Positions 36,116 through 44,899 of a DNA stretch of 64,000 nt are shown one piece after another (within the stretch, counting starts at the first letter, position 1; each line of letters begins with the position of its first letter). A program made the translations under genes and the position numbers. This DNA is from Herbiconiux sp. L3-i23. Its GTDB lineage: Bacteria > Actinomycetota > Actinomycetes > Actinomycetales > Microbacteriaceae. A model generated the notes under the pieces. The model was not told where the DNA came from. It did no database searches and was given only the letters and a program-made list of their open reading frames with translations. Location of the stretch: the NCBI RefSeq assembly GCF_023734115.1, contig NZ_AP025737.1:1798001-1862000 (forward strand), given 5' to 3'.

Positions 36116-37044
36116 GGGTGCAGCACGACCTTGCCTCCGGGGTGACCGGTCGTGACGAGCCGAAGCGCCTCGACGGCGTCCTCGAGCGGGAACGACGGGC
36201 CGAGCTCGACGAGGAGCCGCCCCTCGCCGGCGAGTGCGATGAGTTTCGCCTTGGCCGCATTGCGGATGTCGGTTCCGGGGTCGGCCCCGGGGCTTCCGCC
36301 GAGCAGCTGGATGCCCGCCTCGCCACCGCGTCCGAAGGCCGCGATCGTGGCGATGCGGTGGCGGTCGGCGACGAGGGCGACGGACACGTCGACGGCCTCG
36401 TCGGTGCCGACCGTGTCGAGCGCGACGGTGATCTCGGGCGCGATCTCGCGCACGCGATCGAGAAGCCCGTCGCCGTACTCGACCGGCTCCACGCCGAAGC
36501 GGCGCAGCACGTCGAATCGGGCTGCACTCGACGTTCCGATCACCCGCGCTCCGCGACCGATCGCGAGCTGGGCGGCGAGGAGACCGACGCTGCCCGACGC
36601 GCCGTGGATGAGCACGGTGTCGCCGTCGTGCACATCGGTCGCCACGAGGAGGTGCTCCGCCGTCGTCCCGGTGAGCAGCAGGCCCGCGGCCGCATCGAAC
36701 GAGAGCGACGCGGGCTTCGCGAAGACGGAGCGCGCGGCGACGGTGATGCTGTCCGCCCATCCGCCGCGGACACGGAACGCGACGACCTCGTCGCCTTCGG
36801 CGAAGGGGCCGGCTTCGAGTCCTACCGCGGTGATGACCCCGGCGACCTCGTTGCCGACGGGAAGCGGAAGCGAGGCGTCGTTCCGGCCGAACTCGCCCGA
36901 GATGGTCTTGAAGTCGGAGGGGTTGACGCCCGCGGCGCGTACCTCGATCGTCACCTCGCCGATACCGGGCGATGGCACCTCCTTCTCCACGACCGTCAGG
37001 ACTTCGAGTCCCCCGTACGCTTCGGCGACCACCGCTCGTGCCAT
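36112..37044 (-). CDS. NADP-dependent quinone oxidoreductase (MDR family, zinc-free)
   Basis: 310 residues of the medium-chain dehydrogenase/quinone reductase group. Seen: NPSDFKTISGEF near 38, GNEVAGVITAVG, the nucleotide site HGASGSVGLLAAQLA and VALDTVG. Zinc ligands of alcohol dehydrogenases are absent. A strong ribosome site (AAGGAGGA) precedes ATG 37044. First gene of a two-gene unit with the S9 peptidase. Confidence 0.9.
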   Translation of the reverse strand: MARAVVAEAYGGLEVLTVVEKEVPSPGIGEVTIEVRAAGVNPSDFKTISGEFGRNDASLPLPVGNEVAGVITAVGLEAGPFAEGDEVVAFRVRGGWADSITVAARSVFAKPASLSFDAAAGLLLTGTTAEHLLVATDVHDGDTVLIHGASGSVGLLAAQLAIGRGARVIGTSSAARFDVLRRFGVEPVEYGDGLLDRVREIAPEITVALDTVGTDEAVDVSVALVADRHRIATIAAFGRGGEAGIQLLGGSPGADPGTDIRNAAKAKLIALAGEGRLLVELGPSFPLEDAVEALRLVTTGHPGGKVVLHP

Positions 37045-37154
37045 CCCGCTCCTCCTTCGATCGTGATCGGACGTGCGCCGTCCGCCCGTCGATCGTCGCA
37101 CGCGCGGATTCGGAGCGCCCGCGCGCCCTGCCCGCACGCCCCTCTCCGCGGCTC

Positions 37155-37160
37155 TAGCCT
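37155..37160 (+). promoter_or_regulatory. -10 box for leaderless lysozyme-like gene
   Basis: TAGCCT, 6 nt before GTG 37167; the same box and spacing as at 43103-43108. Confidence 0.6.
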
Positions 37161-37166
37161 GACCAG

Positions 37167-38327
37167 GTGACTGCCCGCCGCCCGCAGGCGCTGCTGCGCG
37201 CCGCCCTCGTCGCGGCGCTGGTCGCCGGCGCCGAGCTCGCGGAGCCGGCGGTGGCCGCCGACTACCCCTCATGGGACGAGGTCGCTGACGCGAAGAGCGA
37301 CGCCGCGGCCACTCAGACCGAGGTCTCGCGCATCGCGGGCCTGCTCGACGGCCTCGAGGCGGAAGCCGCTCGACTCGGTGACGTCGCGGTCGATCAGGCG
37401 GCCGCCTCCAGCGCGGCTCGGGCCGCCGCGGACGAGGCCGCCGCGGTGTCGGCCGCGCTCGCGGCGAGCGCCGCGGAGGCCGAACAGCGCGCCCGCGATT
37501 CGTCCCGCCAAGCGGGCGCGGTGGCGGCGAGCATGGCCCGCGCCGGAGACCCGGTGCTCGATCTGTGGTTGTCGGGCAGCGACGCCGACGATCTGCTCGG
37601 CCGGATCGGCACGATGTCGAAGGTGACCGAGTCGCTCGCGCTCCTCCGCGACGCGGCGGCGCGCGAGCAGCGCCAGGCCGAATCGCTCGGGGAGCAGGCG
37701 GAGATCGCGACGAGGGAGCGGGACCGCTTCGCGGACGCGGCGCAGGCCCGATCAGAGGAGGCGAACGCGGCCCAGCAGAGCGCGGAGGCGGCGCTGGCGG
37801 AGATGAACGCGCGCTCGTCGACCCTGTACGAGCAGTTGGCGGAGCTCAACGACACCTCCAGTGAGCTGGAACGGCAGTACCGCGCGGGTCAGCAGCTCGA
37901 GGATTCGTACTCGGGTGGCACCGGCTCCGGTGGATCGAGCGGTGGCGGCACCACCGGTGGGGGCGGCTCGGGCGGCTCCGGCGAGGAGCTCGGCGGGGTC
38001 ACGCCCGGCGCCGGCTCGATGAGTCCCGCCGAGGCCCGCGCGCACGCGGCGACGCGCATGCCCGCGTACGGCTGGAACGACGGCGAATACCAGTGCCTCG
38101 TCTGGCTGTGGACCCGCGAATCGAGCTGGCGGTGGAACGCCTACAACGGCTCGAGCGGCGCGTACGGCATCCCTCAGTCGCTGCCCGGCAGCAAGATGGC
38201 AGCCGCCGGCGGCGACTGGCGCACCAACGCGGCCACGCAGATCGAGTGGGGCCTTGGCTACATCGCCAACCGATATGGGTCGCCCTGCGCCGCGTGGGCT
38301 CACTCCGAAGACGTCGGCTGGTACTGA
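37167..38327 (+). CDS. Secreted coiled-coil protein with lysozyme-like (APF C-terminal type) domain
   Basis: 386 residues. A signal peptide (about 1-31, ending AVAA) precedes a long Ala/Glu-rich coiled coil (about 35-245), a Gly/Ser-rich linker (about 250-275; runs of GGSG) and a C-terminal lysozyme-like domain: LWTRESSWRWNAYNGSSGAY, GIPQSLPGSKMAAAGGDW, ATQIEWGLGYIANRYG. The Glu in TRESSW is the likely catalytic acid. This layout suits a peptidoglycan hydrolase or resuscitation-type protein tethered at division sites. GTG 37167 is supported by TAGCCT 6 nt upstream. Confidence 0.85.
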   Translation: MTARRPQALLRAALVAALVAGAELAEPAVAADYPSWDEVADAKSDAAATQTEVSRIAGLLDGLEAEAARLGDVAVDQAAASSAARAAADEAAAVSAALAASAAEAEQRARDSSRQAGAVAASMARAGDPVLDLWLSGSDADDLLGRIGTMSKVTESLALLRDAAAREQRQAESLGEQAEIATRERDRFADAAQARSEEANAAQQSAEAALAEMNARSSTLYEQLAELNDTSSELERQYRAGQQLEDSYSGGTGSGGSSGGGTTGGGGSGGSGEELGGVTPGAGSMSPAEARAHAATRMPAYGWNDGEYQCLVWLWTRESSWRWNAYNGSSGAYGIPQSLPGSKMAAAGGDWRTNAATQIEWGLGYIANRYGSPCAAWAHSEDVGWY

Positions 38328-38412
38328 GCCCACCGCGACGGCGGCGAGCCGCGTGGATGGCGGCGGCCACCGCGCCTGCACGCCATCATGATCGGAGACG
38401 AAAGAAGAGGCG

Positions 38413-39201
38413 ATGGACACCTTCCTGTACGACTGGCCGGTCTGGCTGTCTCTGCCGGTCGCCGTGCTCGGCTTCCTCGCCGGGTCGTGGCTCATCCTGC
38501 TCGGCGTCCGTCGCCCGGTCATGCGCGCCGCCGGCAACAACTCCGAGTGGGACCGGGTGCTCGGCTACGCCATCACTGCGTACGGGGTCTTCTACGGCAT
38601 CCTCCTCGCCCTCGTCGCCGTGTCGGTGTACGAGAACTTCACGAGTGTCGACGACGCGGTGCTCGGTGAGACCTCCGCGATCGCCACACTCTTCCGCGAC
38701 GCCGCAGGATACCCGCAGCCTTTCTCGGGGCAGCTGCAGGACACCATCCGCGAGTACACGCAAGGGGTGGTGACCCTGGACTGGCCGCAGCAGGCGGCGG
38801 GGGTCGTGCCGCGCGAGACCGACGAGCGCCTCGCCGCCGTGCAGCAGCTGCTGCTCTCCTACGAGCCGGTCACGAACGGTGCGCAGGCCCTGCACACCAA
38901 CACGATCGAGACCTTCAACGAACTGGTCGACGCGAGACGAACCCGCATCGACATGACCGATCTGTCGCTGCCGCCGCTGCTCTGGTTCGTGATCGCGGTC
39001 GGCGCCGTGCTCAACGCGGTTCTCCTAGCACTGATCGAGGTGCGGCGACTGCAGGTGCATCTGTTCATGTCGGGCATCATCGCCGTCTTCGTCGGGTTGC
39101 TCATCTTCGTCACCGCTGACATGGATCACCCCTACCAGGGCGGCGTCAGCGTCACGTCCGAGGACTACCAGATCCTCCTCGACGACCTGATGGGCAAGTA
39201 A
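38413..39201 (+). CDS. DUF4239 (bestrophin-like) membrane protein
   Basis: 262 residues with two hydrophobic helices near the N-terminus (about 10-30 and 53-75), a soluble middle, and two more at about 195-245. The segment WDRVLGYAITAYGVFYGILLALVAVSVYEN is split by family-typical residues, and the middle holds the DUF4239 feature DDAVLGETSAIATLFRDA. Function unknown; a distant relation to bestrophin channels is proposed for the family. A GAAGAGG site precedes ATG 38413. The gap 39202-39445 holds no gene. Confidence 0.85.
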   Translation: MDTFLYDWPVWLSLPVAVLGFLAGSWLILLGVRRPVMRAAGNNSEWDRVLGYAITAYGVFYGILLALVAVSVYENFTSVDDAVLGETSAIATLFRDAAGYPQPFSGQLQDTIREYTQGVVTLDWPQQAAGVVPRETDERLAAVQQLLLSYEPVTNGAQALHTNTIETFNELVDARRTRIDMTDLSLPPLLWFVIAVGAVLNAVLLALIEVRRLQVHLFMSGIIAVFVGLLIFVTADMDHPYQGGVSVTSEDYQILLDDLMGK

Positions 39202-39445
39202 CTCCCGCCTCTACCTCTCCACCGACCGCGCGCAGCCCTCGAGGCGCGACGGTGCGCCCTTCGATGCACCGATTCACAGCCCCCTTCCCGCGACCCGTCT
39301 GAGGGATTCTCAGGGCTCGCCGCGAACGACTGTTTCTCCCAGGCGGCGCCCATCGACCGGTCCTGGTGCGTCCAGTTTTGGCGCTCACGGTCGTTGGTGC
39401 GAACCGAAGCGCGTGGAGCCGAACTCCCGCACCGAAAGGACGATC

Positions 39446-40225
39446 ATGAGCAACAGCATCTCCTCGGGCGACTACCCCGACCTCCCCGTCGAGCGGATTC
39501 CGACGCCCCCGCCGACAACGCCCGTCACCCCTCCCCCTGTCGGCGGCGGCACCACCGGCGGCTACTCCGGCGGCAGCGGCGGTTCCGGCGATCAGGGCAA
39601 GGCCGCTGCGGCGAAGGAGCAGGCGGCCGAAGTGGGCCAAACCGCCGCCGAGGCCGGCAAGCACGTGGCGGGCACCGCGAAGGACAAGGCCTCCGAGGTC
39701 GCCTCCGAAGCGAAGCACCAGGCCCGCGACCTGTACGACCAGACCAAGGGCGAGCTCTCCGAGCAGGCAGCACGACAGCAGGAGCGCGTCGCCGCCGGCC
39801 TGCGCTCGATCTCCGAGGAACTCGGATCGATGTCGTCATCCGCCGAGAACGGCGGCGTCGCTGCCGACCTCGTCGGACAGGCGGCGGGCAAGCTCGACGG
39901 CGTCGCATCGTGGCTCGACCAGCGCGACCCGGGCTCGCTCCTCGACGAGGTGCGCCAGTTCGCAGCGCGCCGTCCGGGAGTGTTCATCGGCGTCGCCGCC
40001 GCGGCCGGGCTGCTCGCCGGCCGGCTGACCCGCGGCATCACCGAGACGGTGAAGGAGGAGAAGGAGGCCGAGGCGACCGGAAGCTCCACCTCGTCCACGA
40101 CGTACGACACCAGCGTGCCCGCTCCGGCACCGACCGGCGCCTACAGCAGCAACGTGCCCGCCTACGACGTGAACTCCGGCGCGACGACCGCGACCCCGCT
40201 GCCCGGCGAGAGCGAGTACCGATGA
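39446..40225 (+). CDS. Ala/Glu-rich coiled-coil protein with one membrane segment
   Basis: 259 residues. A Pro/Gly-rich start (about 10-50) is followed by amphipathic repeats (AEAGKHVAGTAKDKASEVAS, LEA-like) to about 110, a helical region, and one membrane segment RRPGVFIGVAAAAGLLAGRL (about 172-191), then a disordered tail. It resembles YtxH/DUF3618-associated stress proteins, with no enzyme motif. ATG 39446 has AAAGGA upstream. The last ATGA overlaps the next gene, the first link in a coupled chain 39446-41207. Confidence 0.75.
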   Translation: MSNSISSGDYPDLPVERIPTPPPTTPVTPPPVGGGTTGGYSGGSGGSGDQGKAAAAKEQAAEVGQTAAEAGKHVAGTAKDKASEVASEAKHQARDLYDQTKGELSEQAARQQERVAAGLRSISEELGSMSSSAENGGVAADLVGQAAGKLDGVASWLDQRDPGSLLDEVRQFAARRPGVFIGVAAAAGLLAGRLTRGITETVKEEKEAEATGSSTSSTTYDTSVPAPAPTGAYSSNVPAYDVNSGATTATPLPGESEYR

Positions 40226-40638
40226 GCGACCCGGGCACGCCCTCCGAACAGAAGGCCGCACGGACGTCGCTCGGCGATCTGCTCGGCGAGGTCACCAAAG
40301 ACCTGTCCACGCTGGTGCGGCAGGAGATCGACCTCGCCAAGGCTGAGGCGAAGGAGAGCGCGACGCGCGCCGGGAAGGGTGCGGGGCTCCTCGGCGGCGC
40401 AGGATACGCGGCGCTCATGGCCGTGCTCTTCCTGTCCATCGCGCTCTGGTGGGGGCTCGGTCATCTGATCGACAACGGCTGGTCGGCCGTCGTCGTCGCC
40501 CTGATCTGGGCCGTCATCGCACTGGTGCTCTTCGTCGTCGGCCGCAAGCAGCTGAAGACGATCAAGGGCGCACCGCAAACCGTGGACAGCATCAAGCGCA
40601 TCCCGGACAGCTTCAAGAGGAATGAGGAGAACCGATGA
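40222..40638 (+). CDS. Holin-superfamily-III-like membrane protein, copy 1
   Basis: 138 residues with an amphipathic N-terminus (TLVRQEIDLAKAEAKESATR) and two membrane segments (about 58-78 and 83-105), matching the PF07332-type proteins called phage holins in databases. Nothing phage-like surrounds it; in actinobacteria these sit in envelope stress clusters. Coupled on both sides by 4-base overlaps (ATGA at 40222 and 40635). A close paralogue lies at 42502-43059. Confidence 0.85.
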   Translation: MSDPGTPSEQKAARTSLGDLLGEVTKDLSTLVRQEIDLAKAEAKESATRAGKGAGLLGGAGYAALMAVLFLSIALWWGLGHLIDNGWSAVVVALIWAVIALVLFVVGRKQLKTIKGAPQTVDSIKRIPDSFKRNEENR

Positions 40639-41207
40639 GCGACGCCGATCGCATCCGAGCGGAGATCGACCGCACACGTACCGAATTGAGCGGCGACGTC
40701 GACGCGCTCGCCGACAAGGTGACCCCGTCGAAGGTCGTGCACCGTCAGACGGTCAAGGTGAAAGACGCATTCAGCGGAGTGAAGGAGAAGGTCATGGGCG
40801 CAGCGTCCGACGCGAGGGACAGCGTGGCATCGTCGACGTCGTCAGCGGGTGAGTCGCTCGGCGCCGCCCCGCGTGCCGCGGTGCAGAAGGCGAAAGGCAA
40901 TCCGCTCGCCGTCGGCCTGATCGCGTTCGGCGCCGGCTGGCTCGTGTCGTCGCTGCTGCCCTCGACGACGGTGGAGAAGAACGCAGCCTCGCAGGTGAAG
41001 GACGCGGCGCAGCCGCTCGTCGAGAAGGCGCAGGACGCGGCGAAGGAGGTCGGCGAGCACCTCAAGGAGCCCGCCCAGCAGGCCGCGCAGGCCGTCAAGG
41101 AGACCGCCACCGACGCGGCCGCCGAGGTCAAGTCGGAGGCGCAGTCCGCCGCCAGCGACGTGAAGTCGCAGGCACAGGACTCGAAGGACGCCGTTCAGAA
41201 CGGCTGA
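40635..41207 (+). CDS. DUF3618 domain-containing protein
   Basis: 190 residues. The DUF3618 start is plain: DADRIRAEIDRTRTELSGDV and DALADKVTPSKVVHR. One membrane segment follows (about 92-112), then LEA-like Ala/Lys repeats (KDAAQPLVEKAQDAAKEVGE and on) to the end. Possibly protects or organises the membrane under stress; unproven. Last gene of the coupled trio; a terminator lies at 41223-41248. Confidence 0.9.
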   Translation: MSDADRIRAEIDRTRTELSGDVDALADKVTPSKVVHRQTVKVKDAFSGVKEKVMGAASDARDSVASSTSSAGESLGAAPRAAVQKAKGNPLAVGLIAFGAGWLVSSLLPSTTVEKNAASQVKDAAQPLVEKAQDAAKEVGEHLKEPAQQAAQAVKETATDAAAEVKSEAQSAASDVKSQAQDSKDAVQNG

Positions 41208-41222
41208 GTAACCCCGACCGCT

Positions 41223-41248
41223 GGGGGCCGCGTCGTCACGCGGCCCCC
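41223..41248 (+). terminator. Terminator after DUF3618 gene
   Basis: Perfect 10-bp stem GGGGGCCGCG/CGCGGCCCCC with a 6-nt loop, 15 bases after the stop, followed by GGCGTCTTCT. Confidence 0.85.
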
Positions 41249-41297
41249 GGCGTCTTCTCCCAGCGTTTTCTCTCCAACAAGCGATGAGAGGTCGGCC

Positions 41298-42389
41298 ATG
41301 ACCGACGCAGGTGCCAGCGAACGTCTCAAGGACGCGCCCGAGCCGGAGGATTCTCGGAAGCCCGACAAACCCACCGAGGTCAGCAAACGGTCGTGGCTCT
41401 ACGTGCTGCGGAAGACCGCACGCGAATTCACGAGCGACCAGTGCACCGACATCGCCGCCTCGCTCACCTATTACGCGGTGCTGTCGATCTTCCCGGCGTT
41501 CATCGCCCTCATCTCGGTGCTCGGGGTGATCGGCAACGGCAAACAGGTCGTCGACGGCCTCCTCGAAGTGCTGAGCTCGGTTGCGCCCGAGTCGGCGCTC
41601 GACGTCCTCCGGGGACCGCTCGAGGGCTTCGCAGAGTCGCCCGCCGCCGGGTTCGCCCTCGTCAGCGGCATCGTGCTCGCGATCTGGTCGGCGTCTGGCT
41701 ACGTCGGCGCCTTCTCGCGAGCGATGAACCGCATCTACGAGATCGACGAGGGGCGCCCCGTCTGGAAGCTCAAGCCGGTGCAGCTGCTCGTCACCATCAT
41801 CGGGCTGGCGCTCATCCTCGTCGTCGTCCTGCTGCTCGTCGTGTCCGGTCCCGTCGCGGACTCCGTCGGCGCGCTGTTCGGCGCCGGCGATGCGTTCACC
41901 GCCGTCTGGGACATCGCGAAGTGGCCGGTGATCGCCGCGATCCTCGTCTTCCTCCTCGCCGTGCTCTACTACATGACCCCGAACGCGAAACAGCCGAAGT
42001 TCCGGTGGATGAGCATGGGCGCCCTGCTCGCCCTCATCGCCCTGGTGGTCGCGTCGGCACTGTTCGGCCTCTACGTCACGAACTTCTCGAACTATGCCAA
42101 GAACTACGGGTCTCTTGCGGGCGTTGTCGTATTCCTGCTGTGGCTCTGGATCGCGAACCTCGCCCTGCTGTTCGGCGCGGAGTTCGACGCCGAACTGGAA
42201 CGCGGACGGCAGTTGCAGGCCGGCATCGCCGCCGAGAAGGACATTCAACTGCCGCCGCGAGACACCAAGAAGAGCGAGAAGGCGGCGGCGCAGGAGGAGA
42301 AGGACATCGAACTCGGTCGACGCATCCGCGAAAGCTCCGATGACGACGGCGAGCGCCGGCAGAACGACGACGGGCGGCAGCATCGCTGA
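41298..42389 (+). CDS. YihY/virulence factor BrkB family membrane protein
   Basis: 363 residues with six hydrophobic helices between about 45 and 290. Family motifs: AASLTYYAVLSIFPAFIALI near 55, GYVGAFSRAMNRIYEIDEGR, VLYYMTPNAKQPKFRWMSMG and LWIANLALLFGAEFDAELER. The ends are charged and disordered. The family is broadly conserved; its transport function is unsettled. It starts about 50 bases after the terminator, with GAGAGG upstream of ATG 41298. Confidence 0.94.
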   Translation: MTDAGASERLKDAPEPEDSRKPDKPTEVSKRSWLYVLRKTAREFTSDQCTDIAASLTYYAVLSIFPAFIALISVLGVIGNGKQVVDGLLEVLSSVAPESALDVLRGPLEGFAESPAAGFALVSGIVLAIWSASGYVGAFSRAMNRIYEIDEGRPVWKLKPVQLLVTIIGLALILVVVLLLVVSGPVADSVGALFGAGDAFTAVWDIAKWPVIAAILVFLLAVLYYMTPNAKQPKFRWMSMGALLALIALVVASALFGLYVTNFSNYAKNYGSLAGVVVFLLWLWIANLALLFGAEFDAELERGRQLQAGIAAEKDIQLPPRDTKKSEKAAAQEEKDIELGRRIRESSDDDGERRQNDDGRQHR

Positions 42390-42501
42390 ACTCCCAGGCC
42401 GGTCGCATCCGGCGGTCGAGAGACGCTCAGTCTCGGCGGGGACCGTCTGAGCAGCACCGTCGTGCTTCCGCGATGGCGCCGATCGTGAGAGGACACGCGC
42501 G

Positions 42502-43059
42502 ATGACGAATCTCCCGACGGGGCAGCACCCCGAGGTGCCGGCGGAGTCCGGCCCGATTCGGACCGATGCCGGGCGGCACGCCGCGCCGGTCGCTCCCGAC
42601 TCACTTCCGGGCTCAGACGGTCTCGCCGCTCCGAGGGCGGCGCGCTCGTCGCTCGGCGAGCTGCTCGGGGACGTCTCGAAGGATCTCTCGACACTGGTGC
42701 GGCAAGAGATCGAGCTCGCCAAGGCCGAGACCAAGGAGACGGCGGTGCGCGCCGGCAAAGGTGCGGGGCTGTTGGGAGGCGCTGGGTACGCCGCCCTCAT
42801 GGCGTTGCTGTTCGTGTCGATCGCCCTCTGGTGGGGGCTCGGGCACCTGATCGACAACGGTTGGTCGGCGGTCGTCGTCGCCGCCGTCTGGGGAGCCGCT
42901 GCGCTCGTGCTGTATACGATCGGCCGTACCCAACTGAAGAAGGTGAAGGGCCTTCCGCAGACGATCGACAGTGTGAAGCGCATCCCTCAGTCCGTCGCGC
43001 ATCGAGACGATGTCGAGACGCTGAGGGAGGCGGCGCGCGAGACCGCCGACCGCGGCTGA
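42502..43059 (+). CDS. Holin-superfamily-III-like membrane protein, copy 2
   Basis: 185 residues; paralogue of the product at 40222-40638. The core VRQEIELAKAETKETAVRAG and GLLGGAGYAALMA, then SIALWWGLGHLIDNGWSAVV, is nearly the same as in copy 1, while the ends differ (35 extra N-terminal residues, longer tail). Two membrane segments. GAGAGGAC precedes ATG 42502. Confidence 0.85.
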   Translation: MTNLPTGQHPEVPAESGPIRTDAGRHAAPVAPDSLPGSDGLAAPRAARSSLGELLGDVSKDLSTLVRQEIELAKAETKETAVRAGKGAGLLGGAGYAALMALLFVSIALWWGLGHLIDNGWSAVVVAAVWGAAALVLYTIGRTQLKKVKGLPQTIDSVKRIPQSVAHRDDVETLREAARETADRG

Positions 43060-43102
43060 CCCTCGCCGCCCGGGGTCTCGGCATTCCTCCTGCTGCCGTG
43101 TC

Positions 43103-43108
43103 TAGCCT
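43103..43108 (+). promoter_or_regulatory. -10 box for leaderless DUF1206 gene
   Basis: TAGCCT, 6 nt before ATG 43115; identical box and spacing to 37155-37160. Confidence 0.6.
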
Positions 43109-43114
43109 GACCGC

Positions 43115-43936
43115 ATGATGGCATCGGTGAAGCAGGTCGCTCATCCCAAAGGCGCTGCACGGTCGGTCGGTTCGAGCCGCGCCGTGAAGGTCCTCGCCCG
43201 CACGGGCTACGCCGCGAACGGCGTCCTCCACATCCTGATCGGCGTCATCGCCATCTCGGTCGCGCTCGGCGGAGGTGGCAGCGCCGATCAGTCCGGCGCG
43301 CTCGGCGCACTCGCGGGCAACCCGTTCGGCGCCAACCTGCTGTGGGTGATGGCCGTCGGACTCGCGGCCCTCGCCCTCTGGGGCGTCGTGCAGGCGATCA
43401 TCGCGAGCTCGGCCGATACGAAGGAGACCTGGAAGCTGCGCGCCAAGGAGGGCGGCAAAGCGGTCGCCTACGCCGCGGTGTCGGTGACCGCGTTCCGCTA
43501 TGCGATGGGAAGCAGTTCCGACGGAGACCAGAGCGCGCAGTCCCTCAGCGCGACGCTGCTCGAGAACCCGTTCGGAGTGGCGCTGCTCCTCGTCGTCGCG
43601 GCCGGCATCCTCGGCATCGGCGCGTACTTCGTGGTCAAGGGCGCGAACCGGAAGTTCCTCGACGACATCGACCGCCCGTCCGGTCGGGCCGGACGGGCGA
43701 CGGAGCTGATCGGCATGGTCGGCTACATCGCGAAGGGCGTCGCGCTCGCCGTGGTCGGCATCCTGTTCGGCACCGCCGCCGTGACGACCGACCCCGAGCA
43801 GGCGGCCGGCCTCGACGGCGCTCTCAAGGCGCTGGCCGAGCTCCCCTTTGGCGCCGTCGTGCTCGCGCTGATCGGACTGGGCTTTATCGCGTACGGCGTC
43901 TACTGCGGGATCCGCGCGCGGTACGCGCGGCTCTGA
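43115..43936 (+). CDS. DUF1206 domain-containing membrane protein
   Basis: 273 residues built from three repeats of a two-helix DUF1206 unit, beginning LARTGYAANGVLHILIGVIA, then RAKEGGKAVAYAAVSVTAFR, and ELIGMVGYIAKGVALAVVGI; the last ends YGVYCGIRARYARL. Role unknown. ATG 43115 is chosen over 43118 because TAGCCT lies exactly 6 nt upstream. Confidence 0.92.
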   Translation: MMASVKQVAHPKGAARSVGSSRAVKVLARTGYAANGVLHILIGVIAISVALGGGGSADQSGALGALAGNPFGANLLWVMAVGLAALALWGVVQAIIASSADTKETWKLRAKEGGKAVAYAAVSVTAFRYAMGSSSDGDQSAQSLSATLLENPFGVALLLVVAAGILGIGAYFVVKGANRKFLDDIDRPSGRAGRATELIGMVGYIAKGVALAVVGILFGTAAVTTDPEQAAGLDGALKALAELPFGAVVLALIGLGFIAYGVYCGIRARYARL

Positions 43937-43999
43937 CCGGCTGCGTCCCGGTCGGCTGACAGGTACCCGCAGGCCCTCCCCGGGTGTTCGGCGGGAATC

Positions 44000-44005
44000 T
44001 ACCCT
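44000..44005 (+). promoter_or_regulatory. -10 box for leaderless MmyB-type regulator gene
   Basis: TACCCT, 6 nt before ATG 44012. Confidence 0.5.
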
Positions 44006-44011
44006 GGGACG

Positions 44012-44899
44012 ATGACCGAAGTACGCGCCGAGATCCGCGAGTTCCTCAGCTCCCGCCGCGCCCGCATCACCCCCGAGATGGCGGGACTGCCGGCCTACGG
44101 CGGCAACCGTCGCGTCGCCGGTCTGCGTCGCGAAGAGGTCGCGATGCTCGCCGGAGTGTCGGTCGACTACTACGTGCGGCTCGAGCGCGGCGACCTCGCG
44201 GGAGCATCCGAAAGCGTGCTCGACTCGATCGCGTCGACGCTGAAGCTCGACGACGCCGAGCGGGTCTACCTCTTCGACCTCGCCCGCGCCGCCGGCCCGT
44301 CGAGGCGAGCGCCGAGCAAGCCGAAGGCGTCGGTGCGCCCCGCAGTGCAGCAGGTGCTCGACGCCATCGCCGACGCACCCGCCTGGGTTCGCAACGGCCG
44401 GCACGACATCATCGCGGCGAACCGGATGGGTCGCGCCCTCTACTCCCCCGTCTTCGACGACCCGCGCCGCCCGGTGAACACCACCCGCTTCGCTTACCTC
44501 AACCCCGAGGCCAAGACCTTCTGGCGCGACTACGACCAGATCACCCACGACGCGGCGTCGATGCTGCGCCTCGAAGCGGGACGCAACCCGCACGACCCCG
44601 ACATCATCACGCTCGTGGGCGAGCTGTCGACGCAGAGCGAACTGTTCCGTCAGCGCTGGGCGTCGCGGGACGTCATGTTCCACCGCAGCGGCACGAAGCG
44701 TCTGCACCACCCGGTGGTCGGCGACCTCGATCTCGACTACGAGTCGATGGAGCTGCCGAGCGAACCGGGCCTGGTGCTGAACGTCTACACCGCCCGGGCC
44801 GGCTCGCCGTCCGCGGACGGACTGAAGCTCCTCGCCTCCTGGGCGGCGACGCAAGAGGAGGCGTTCGCACGCCAGGAGGCGGAGAGCCGCGGGCTTTAG
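44012..44899 (+). CDS. MmyB-type helix-turn-helix regulator
   Basis: 295 residues. An N-terminal XRE helix-turn-helix (about 5-80: RRVAGLRREEVAMLAGVSVD, YYVRLERGDL) and a PAS-like MmyB ligand domain (about 110-275: DIIAANRMGRALYSPVFDDP, HHPVVGDLDLDYESMELP). Such regulators often sit by redox or detoxification genes; the minus-strand cupin-MFS-ADH operon and DUF2255 gene are likely targets. Leaderless start with TACCCT 6 nt upstream. Its TAG stop touches the first copy of a 14-bp direct repeat (44899-44912). Confidence 0.92.
   Translation: MTEVRAEIREFLSSRRARITPEMAGLPAYGGNRRVAGLRREEVAMLAGVSVDYYVRLERGDLAGASESVLDSIASTLKLDDAERVYLFDLARAAGPSRRAPSKPKASVRPAVQQVLDAIADAPAWVRNGRHDIIAANRMGRALYSPVFDDPRRPVNTTRFAYLNPEAKTFWRDYDQITHDAASMLRLEAGRNPHDPDIITLVGELSTQSELFRQRWASRDVMFHRSGTKRLHHPVVGDLDLDYESMELPSEPGLVLNVYTARAGSPSADGLKLLASWAATQEEAFARQEAESRGL

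Noticed and set aside
40222-43059. Prophage remnant, because of two holin-like genes
   Set aside because: No other phage genes, no integrase and normal base composition. The neighbours are DUF3618 and YihY, a known chromosomal grouping.
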